Positions 57,053 to 64,000 of a stretch of 64,000 nt of DNA are shown piece after piece. The stretch is from Antrodiella citrinella (lineage: Eukaryota > Basidiomycota > Agaricomycetes > Polyporales > Steccherinaceae), in assembly GCA_004802725.1 (NCBI GenBank), contig SGPM01000126.1:1-64000 (forward strand), read 5' to 3'. A program made the position numbers and the translations under genes. Position 1 is the stretch's first letter. Every line of letters starts with the position of its first letter. Under the pieces are notes generated by a model that searched no databases, was not told the origin of the DNA, and saw only the letters and a program-made list of their open reading frames with translations.

Positions 57053-58565
57053 ATGTCGAGCTTCAATGACACCGCCATTATCGTGGACGACCAGGATCCA
57101 AGTGTCTTGTACTCTGGAAACTGGGATCATGTCCCACCTATGGGTTCTATCGAATACATGTCGACAAAATCTGGCGCTGGGCCCGCTGGGTTGACTGCTA
57201 CTTTCAAGTTTACAGGTGAGTCTCTCCGTCTTTTACCTGTGTTGCCCTCTCAGTGCATTTTATAGGTACCGGGGTAGAGGTGTACGGCTCGCAAGGGTCT
57301 GTTGATGTATATGGCGTGCCTACCACAACGTATACCATCGATGGGGCCCTCACTGGCACCTATGTGCAACCTGTCATAGCACCAGGCTTCTTCACCACTC
57401 ACACACTCTTTTTCCGATCTCCATCCCTCACGCCTGGAGCGCACGAACTGGTCATCAAGACCACGAATGGCACAAGCCCAAACATGTATTGGCTAGACTA
57501 TATAATCTACACTCCATCTGCCGATGTACCGACACTGGCACCGTCTCAACCACAGCAGTCATCCGCGAGTCGAAGTCCATCTCAACCGCCACCCTCTCAA
57601 GCATCGCAAAGCTCATCTGCAACCTCTCAACAGCAGACATCCTCCAAATCCACATCTTTTTCGTCTACGCCTACCACGGGCCCTCCATCATCAGCCCCAT
57701 CTTCTTCCACTGACAGCCCATCCGGGATCAACGACGCTGCAGGTTCTACATCCGGTACGGCCCCGCTCTCGTCTAATACACCTTCGCTGGCGGCAGACAT
57801 CAGCAGGCCATCTCACGTGTCTACGGGTGCTATCGCTGGAGGCGTCATAGGTGGTGTTATTTTGTCGACTTTAATTGCCGCCCTTCTCTTTGTCTTCTGC
57901 CGCCGTAAGCACCGCAGGGCTCCGGAGCGCGATATGTTGTTCTCGCCGCCTGGTTTCACCCAGGCGAGCACCGACTTCATGTTCCCATCCCAACGTGAGC
58001 TTCATGGTCGCATCTCGCAATTTCCATCGCTAATAGCTTTCCTACAGAGTATGAATCCGTTCATGCTGGTGCTTGGCGTGGAGACGAAAGCGGAAATGGC
58101 GACTCGAATCTGCCATATGCGATGCCTCCCGTGACCACGTATCGCATCGACCCCTTCACCGACGTACCAGCCCCAGCAAGCAAACGTAGCGAGTCGAGCC
58201 AGGTCTCCTCGCCACAACGCTATCTCGGTGGAGGGTCGTCACAGAGCGCGTCGCAGAAGGGTCTGCCCAGCAACATCGGTGTGACGCGTTCTACAAGCAA
58301 CGGATCCCACTCCTCGTCCCCGTCGACGGCGTACTCTGGCATGCATTCGGCTGCTCCGCTGGAGATCAACACGACGGCGCTCTCCCAGTACTCGACACTC
58401 CCTTCCTCTGTTGTCATACCCCTTCCTTCCCAACCCAATATGTCGACATCATCACATTCGCATGGCAACGTGCCGACGCCGGTGCTCCATCATGAAGATT
58501 CCGGCGTCCGATTTGAAGCTCCACGCCCCGTCGTGGAGGTTCCCCCCGCGTACACCCAGGCGTGA
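57053..58565 (+). CDS. Single-pass membrane protein with beta-sandwich-like ectodomain
   Basis: Three exons (57053-57215, 57266-57994, 58048-58565) give 469 residues. The first ~150 residues look like a small beta-rich ectodomain (VLYSGNW near the start, YTIDG, TNGTSPNMYWLDYIIYTP at its end) of a kind common in Agaricomycete membrane proteins. A Ser/Thr/Pro/Gln-rich stalk (~155-250) is probably O-glycosylated. One transmembrane helix follows (GAIAGGVIGGVILSTLIAALLF) with the stop-transfer CRRKHRR. The cytoplasmic tail is Ser/Pro-rich and ends EVPPAYTQA, a PPxY motif that can bind WW domains of NEDD4/Rsp5 ligases. No N-terminal signal peptide is visible. The family is recognisable, but its function is not known to me. 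Confidence 0.8.
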
Positions 58566-59026
58566 ACGTGATGACCATTATCAAGAGCCTTGGCTTGGTG
58601 TTGCTGCGTGACACCAAAGCCCATCTATCAACCATGCATCCTTTTTTTCTCTGTCACAAAGTTTAAGTTCTAGAACGCATCTATTATTGAGGTCCACTAT
58701 CGTTGGCTGTCTTTCTTTCGTTTCATCATGATCATTTGTCATTTCCTGTCGAAGCGTGGTCGTCCTCACATTCAGTGGCTCTACTCATCCGCCTGTCTGT
58801 AATGTTCCATCTTCTATCATACAAACCAGCGCGGGCCCGAATGTTAATATCCTGTTCGTACAACTGCATGAGTACCGCCAGAGTTCAATGTTCAACGTTT
58901 AGCGTCACGTAGGGGAAACAGTTGAATTCAGTGATCATTAGGTTCTCAAAATATTTAGAAGCTACGCTCATAGAACTAAGAGTGGTATCGATCTGCGTGA
59001 GCTGTAGGAATGGGAGTGTGTGTTGT
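58566..59026. other. Intergenic between convergent genes
   Basis: 3' flanks of the membrane protein and of the P-loop protein; nothing recognised. Confidence 0.5.
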
Positions 59027-60630
59027 TTATGAAACGGGAAGATCTACCTGGATAGCGGAGCACGCTTCTACGAGTCGACGATGTAGGACGACCGCAGAGT
59101 CGCTTAAAGTGAATCCTGCCAAGAAATCTTGCTGTGTAGCAATGTCGGCACTAATGACCACCCCGATGAAGATGTCCAAGATCTCTTTCGACGGCGGCAT
59201 GAAGGTGGCCCTGTACCAAGGGGAGTCCGCATAATAGCTCCGAATCCGGTGCAGTTTTGATACTTGCATGAAGATCCGCGAATGGGACGGGTGTGCGCCG
59301 TCAACTCCCATGCTCGAGATTGCACTGTACATCGCCCGCTGGGGGTCTGGATACAGGAGTGCAACGATCTTCGCCTCAAATTCCTTCCTCCATGCTACAT
59401 ACGACGGCGCTGTGACAAAGGCGGTCTTGCAAAGCCTCGGGGACGGTCCTATACGATTCATGATGTCATACACACGATCCCGGTCTGAAGGCGGGCTGTT
59501 CGTCGACCACAATCGTCAGAGAACAACAAGACTGGGTTCACTGAGAATGCTCACGTTACAGCGCACAGCTCTGCCCAAGTCCAAGGTTGCATGTAGAAAG
59601 AATTTGCCATCTTAGCTCCAATAGGGTCTGCCAACCTGCTCTGAGCTTGTAAGGACAGTGTAATTCAGGGAGTAGTCAACGTTCATTGTAAGCTCTTCAT
59701 GCGCCCCATTGAGGTCGCCAAGAAAGACACATTGGCTGAAAACTTGGCTGTCGTGAAAGATCTCCACGTAGCGGGAGGTGTCAATGAATTCAGCGCGACC
59801 ATTGGTGAATGCGTGTAGTCGCTGCTGTACATAGAAGAGTACGAGTTGAGTTGCCATCAGCAGTCGAATGAGAGCGTAATAGAGAAAAGTGGATTTGCCT
59901 GAGTTTGGGAAGCGTTGACGTTGAGTACAAACCCTTCCAGCACAAAAGATAGAAAATATACCGATTTCAGGCCATCCCATCACGATCATACCGCCTGCAG
60001 CTTCATCTTACATATGTCCATGGTGCGCCCGGACATATTTCGCTCGGGCCGCCAACGCATCTTTCATACTATTGAGGAGGGTGCGGTATTCATTCCGTAC
60101 AAGCATTACGCATGGTCGGATGCTACCGGGGGTGTAATATTGCAAGTACTCGACCGAGATCCTGTTTGTCTAGTCAGTGTCTAGCAGCATGAACTTGAAG
60201 TTCTCACTCACTGCGTCGCCTGTGCATCATCAATATCGTCGACGATGTCGTATGAACCAAATTCGTCCTGGCCACTGTCGTCAGTGTCATCTTCATTGTT
60301 TTTGTCGTTCGTATTGTGATCATTTGTGTCTTTGGCGTTCAGGTCCTTTACTTTCAGGTTGGACCGACGTTCGATATCGCACACAAGTTCGAGCTCTCGC
60401 TTCCACCAAGTTTCGCCTGGCGGAACGTCGACAGGTCCAGTGAGGAAAAGATGAGGCGTCCCCTCTTCCTGCTGTATCCACGCCGCCACAGTTGCTGCAA
60501 TGGATTGAGTGAAGTCTTCGGCCCTTCTCAGGTCTTTAAGCGTCGGAGATGGGGACATACTTAGTGGGAGTAGAGGAGTGTCGAGAGGGTCTTTATATGT
60601 GGCGGAAGCCTGAGTATTGTTTTGGGCCAT
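59027..60630 (-). CDS. P-loop NTPase-like protein, possibly of the fungal crinkler/RHS-like group
   Basis: The first exon 60630-60212 encodes an acidic N-terminal region (MAQNNTQASATYKD ... DDIDDAQATQ). A later exon ends at 59962 and joins 59898 to form the Walker A motif GWPEIGKST, followed by FLYYALIRLLMATQLVLFY, a hydrophobic helix and strand typical of crinkler/RHS-like P-loop proteins expanded in fungi. The last exon (to the stop at 59027) begins DRDRVYDIMNRIGPSPR and is helical. The region between ~60160 and 59980 codes (VEYLQYYTPGSIRPC, LLNSMKDALAARAKYV), but I could not fix its splice sites. At ~480 residues the protein is complete or slightly short. The function of such proteins in fungi is unsettled; a role in self/non-self or effector-like processes is only inferred. 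Confidence 0.6.
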
Positions 60631-60987
60631 GGCCCATCTGTGGCGGAAATGCTTCGGCGATGCCCGGCATGTGAGCGCCTGCGGCTGGGTTGAAAGTCCG
60701 ACGTGGTTCGATCCTCTTCCTCTTCCTAAGCATTTCTTTTCCTCCGTGGGTTGACACGACGCTCTTTGATTCTCTCTACACACTCTTTTTCTGGTTCAAC
60801 GTCAACTCGCACTTGATCAACAGATTCAACACAACGACCTGGGACCTGCGCTCTCGTTTCGCTAGTAGCTGTTGCCTCTAGTTCTACCGTCGACACACTG
60901 GACACACTCTGGATTAGCTCCCTCTTTGCCGAACACCAGGACCCGGAACGCAACTTGCTGACTTTTACCAGGGACCGGAACTTGATA
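60631..60987. promoter_or_regulatory. Divergent upstream region
   Basis: It separates the P-loop gene (minus, start 60630) from the small plus-strand gene at 60988. CCTCTTCCTCTTCC-type pyrimidine runs lie near 60712-60736. An in-frame extension of the P-loop protein to 60783 is possible. Confidence 0.35.
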
Positions 60988-61318
60988 ATGCCCCCAAAAA
61001 GCCAGACGAACACACTACCTCGTCGCTCTACCCTTCCAGTCCTTTCGGCTACGTCTGATTTTCCGCACGCCATTGTGAATTTGGTGCAAGAATGGAACGC
61101 GGACCACGCAAATAAACTTTTTTCGAAGAAGTCGTTGACGTCCCGAATAGGTACGACATGGTGGCAGTGCGAACGCGATAAACGGGTTGGTGGGAGTTGT
61201 GGTTCGGGAGACCTTCCCTTCAAAGTTTCAGAAGATGGCTCACACTGGAAGTAAGTGAGATAAATGTGTAGACGTAGCATCGGTGAATGCTGATTATCTC
61301 AACAGAATGCCGGTTTAA
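60988..61318 (+). CDS. Small uncharacterised protein (91 residues)
   Basis: Two exons (60988-61250, 61306-61318) join AA|A at GTAAGT and AACAG. The product starts MPPKSQTNTLPRRSTLP and ends SEDGSHWKMPV. It contains a possible helix (FPHAIVNLVQEWNADHANKLF) and a basic region with WWQCERDKR. I do not recognise a family. The clean donor and acceptor and continuous frame give modest support. Confidence 0.45.
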
Positions 61319-61984
61319 TATATGCAGAATAACCGCCTCCCTCACGTCATGCTAGTACGGGACCAATACCCTCAAAGCTTCGACGCCATGATCAAAGCAT
61401 TGTCGATTCGAAATGCTGTAGATGATAAAAAAGGGGAGGAATGATGCCGCCCGCAGCGGCAGACGGTCTGATTGTACTGGGATGGGTGTGTTTGCATTAT
61501 TCCGATTCTCAAAAGCGTACGTACTCAACGCCCTTATCGTATAGAATGCGACATCGAGTCTGCGCACAGATTAATGAAGCACATCAGTGCAGTCCCTGAT
61601 GCTTGTATCTTGTACGGTCGACTCTACGAGGGCCAAGATATTGCGCGACCTTCGTGCGTCTTCGACGACAGTAAACTTACGTTCACTGGGGCCGCACCCG
61701 AGCCAGATTCCGTCCACACTTACGATCTCATCCGAAAACATAGTGATGCTCAAGAGCGCAAGTGCGAACCCACCTTCCGAGTGTGTAGTGATCCCTACTC
61801 ACCGCTCTCAAAAGACTTGGGACGTCATTGCTCGTGTCAACTCGACAGTTTACATTCTGCAGATTACTGTGGGCCAAAGCACACGATATTGTCTATCCGA
61901 TCAGTAACCGGTAGTTAATTCGTGGGTTGTATTAGTGACATACTTATAACATTCTGTGGCTGCCAAGAACTGAGCAGCACTACA
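61319..61984. other. Intergenic, nothing supported
   Basis: A plus-strand open frame (61472-61918) overlaps others in different frames and has no domain, so I do not call it. The region holds the 3' flank of the pantothenate synthetase gene. Confidence 0.45.
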
Positions 61985-63283
61985 TCATACCTCGACAATT
62001 CCGAGCGGCTTCACGTCTCCAAGCACCAGATTGTCAATCAACCGCGTCTTTCCAACCCACATAGCCCCGCTGAGGACAACCGCACGTTCTTTCGTCTTGT
62101 CCTCCGCCTCCGACTGCGCGGCGTATTCTTCTCGTGTCATCGAATCCGGCACGACGTCAAATGTATCTGGATCGTTCAACTGGATGTACTCCAGCCTCAT
62201 TTCGATCTCGTCCGAGACTGAGAGTCGTTCCGCCATCGTGCGTACGACCTCGGAGGCACGGTGAATGCAGTCGGCTTTTGACAAGCCGGACTCCCAGGCA
62301 CTCTTGGCTTCCTGTAGCGCTGTGTACAGTGTAGGTGCTGCCTGCTGCCTTTCGCCTTCGGTAAGATATGCGTTGCGGGATGAGAGAGCTAGCGAGGATA
62401 TCGAATCCCTTGAACACAAAAACATTGAGCACAACTGCGACGATCACCAAAGGGACGACACATACCGGGTAGTCGGCATAATATGCAGATTTTCAGGGGT
62501 AGGATGGGACAACAACAGATCCCGAACCATACGACGAAGCAAAAGGGCTTGTTGGATATCTTTCTGACCAAAATATGTCCTAGTAGGCTATACAACATGT
62601 GTCAGGTTATGCCAGCATCATTGAATGATATAAAAACGCACCTCAATAACGTTGAATAACTTAGTCACGACCGTAGCGACACCTCTGAAAAACGTAGGTC
62701 TGCTCGCGCCCTCCATCTGATGACCGTACCCCTTGACTTCGACGAAAGTCCCCTTTTGCGACACAACGTCCTGTGTGATGCCAGAAGGGTACATCTCATA
62801 TACCGATGGGAGAAAGAGTGCAGCCGTCGCGCGAGGTTCGACATCCGAGTGTTTTGTTACTTCCAGCACGTTCAAGTCATGTTGCAACGTCCGAGGGTAT
62901 GTCGCCAAATCCTCCGTCGGGGCGAACTGCGCAGGGTTCACGAAGATAGAAACAACCGTCAAGTCGTTCTCAGCCAGGGACCTCCGTACTGTTCACGTGA
63001 ATCAGAAGAAGGTCTGTGAATCATGAGCTTGTCCTAGAGCCGCTCAAGATTGACGGAACGTACCAAGGGAGATGTGGCCGTCATGCAGCGCACCCATCGT
63101 CGCCACGAATCCTACCGACTTCTTCTCGTCGTACGCTCGTCTTCTCCATTCCCTGTATGACTGCACAGTGGTGAAGATCGGGATGCTGGATGCTGGGAGG
63201 TCGGAAGTGGAAGACATTGCACGTCCAGGAATAGGCCAACGTTTCAGAGTGAATTGTGCGGGTCGCCGCCACAGTGCAAACAT
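61985..63283 (-). CDS. PAN6: Pantothenate synthetase (pantoate--beta-alanine ligase)
   Basis: Four exons (63283-63064, 62988-62642, 62587-62466, 62408-61985) give 370 residues. The enzyme joins pantoate and beta-alanine with ATP to make pantothenate, the precursor of CoA. The N-terminal Rossmann part has GFVATMGALHDGH, the HxGH ATP-binding motif, and SIFVNPAQFAPTEDL. The centre has VVTKLFNVIEPTRTYFGQKDIQQ, where the conserved GQKD lysine region is formed across an intron. The C-terminal domain starts SSRNAYL, the KMSKS-like SSRN motif, and runs through LEYIQLNDPDTF to a terminal AMWVGKTRLIDN. The ~24 residues before SSTSDLP are basic and hydrophobic and may target mitochondria. All catalytic motifs are present, so the enzyme should be active. 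Confidence 0.95.
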
Positions 63284-63578
63284 GGAATCTTGCCGATAGT
63301 TTTTGGGTCCAAGAACTGGTAGAAAATTTGGAATAAATAGTCAAGAACTTGCGTATCTGCCAGAGAGGAAATATGAAGTTGAGAGTTCAATCAGAGTTGG
63401 ACAGCTGGGGAGCTTCGGGTACGGCTCGGGCACGAAAATATTGCCATCTCATACAAATGCGTACATGTGTAGTTGAAAACATTGTTCCTTCAGCATAGAT
63501 ATAGGGTATCACTAGCAAAGTGTATTCCGAAGACGAAGTGTGTACGATTCCAACAAACTAAATACGAGCGAAAACGGG
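63284..63578. other. Spacer between PAN6 start and VPS41-like stop
   Basis: About 295 bases holding the PAN6 promoter and the VPS41-like 3' flank. Nothing else is seen. Confidence 0.4.
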
Positions 63579-64000
63579 TCAACCGCCTTCCTCCCTCTGA
63601 TGACACGCAGGACAACTTGTATTGACCCTCGCCCGAATCAGCGCAGTCCTGGAGATTAAACACAATGGTCAATCACTTGAATTGTGCAAATGAAATGCGG
63701 GATAACGATACCTTGCTACGCGTGCATTCATATTAGTTTGAGCAGTGTTGTCCAGGTCAAGGACGGAGTCGTCAAAGTCCGCTTGTGAGACGTAAGCTTG
63801 CGAGTCCCGAGTCGCACAATGTGCGTGCACCACATGTCGACACAAGTACAAAAGCAGCAGCGTTTGTGGAGCCTGTATCAACGGTAGAGTGCACACCGGG
63901 CAATTCGCTTTGCCTGCAAAAACATCCAAGTCAACGAACTCCATATCTCCGTCAAGTGAGAAAGACACATACCACTCAGAAAGAACCCAGACGACTGGTC
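63579..64000 (-). CDS. VPS41: VPS41-like C-terminal RING end (5' part outside window)
   Basis: Exons <64000-63973, 63913-63712 and 63648-63579 encode the last ~100 residues. Zinc ligands are CPVC, CRHVVHAHC and, after the last intron, SCPACH, forming the truncated RING found at the end of HOPS/CORVET subunits. The LLLLYLCRHVVHAHC strand and the ending TALIRARVNTSCPACHQREE most resemble fungal Vps41, the HOPS subunit for vesicle fusion with the vacuole. Vps18 and Vps11 have related RINGs and cannot be fully excluded from this fragment. Confidence 0.65.

Noticed and set aside
61472..61918. 148-codon plus-strand frame between the small gene and PAN6
   Set aside because: It overlaps other frames, lacks a domain, and has no conserved motif or splice support.
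63579..64000. Terminal RING as a stand-alone E3 ligase
   Set aside because: The frame opens to the window edge through a splice acceptor, and the truncated RING with a terminal CPACH matches the end of a HOPS/CORVET subunit.

Overview
This is nuclear DNA of a filamentous fungus, most likely an Agaricomycete (Basidiomycota). Almost every gene is split by many short introns of about 50-65 bases with GT...AG ends, several exons are tiny, and the recognisable proteins (OPY2, AIR/ZCCHC7, CAF16, NEDD8, SAP18, PAN6, a Zn2Cys6 regulator, an A1 aspartic protease) read as fungal. I derived exon coordinates by hand from splice signals, reading frame and comparison between paralogues. Where total lengths are quoted, the exons sum to a whole number of codons.

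Layout. 1-587 (-): 5' part of a secreted repeat protein. 2621-11229 (+), 19556-28068 (-) and 28844-37373 (-): three copies of a giant sacsin-like protein of about 2620-2640 residues. Each has two HSP90-type (GHKL) ATPase modules and a C-terminal BTB/POZ domain, and together they fill about 40% of the window. Between copy A and copies B/C lie NEDD8, an AlkB-like dioxygenase, SAP18 and an aspartic protease. From 38027 to 51673 come a peroxisomal adenine-nucleotide carrier, a Zn2Cys6 transcription factor, an OPY2-like membrane anchor, a CAF16-type ABC ATPase and an AIR1/2-type zinc-knuckle protein. 51983-55501 (-) encodes an unusual UBA / IBR-like zinc / E2 (UBC) protein. A tRNA-Tyr with an intron, a single-pass membrane protein, a P-loop protein, a small unknown gene, pantothenate synthetase and the 3' end of a VPS41-like gene complete the window.

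Most interesting region: the sacsin-BTB trio. All three keep the same 13-exon structure and intron phases, so they descend from one gene. B and C are a head-to-tail tandem pair; A is older and inverted. B and C share an almost identical tract of about 345 bp over the second ATPase module (probable gene conversion) and a conserved block upstream of the start. Copy A has AT instead of GT at one intron donor. Copy C has a one-base deletion inside the BTB domain. Copy B contains unresolved bases, one cluster of which breaks the frame. The family has the look of a duplicating, possibly fast-evolving accessory family. Its function cannot be read from sequence alone.

How genes may connect: several products belong to ubiquitin-like signalling (NEDD8, BTB domains that can act as CUL3 adaptors, the E2 hybrid). 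Others act in RNA processing (AIR, SAP18, CAF16), osmosensing (OPY2), CoA supply (PAN6) and endosome-vacuole fusion (VPS41). Apart from the duplicated family there is no sign of a functional cluster.
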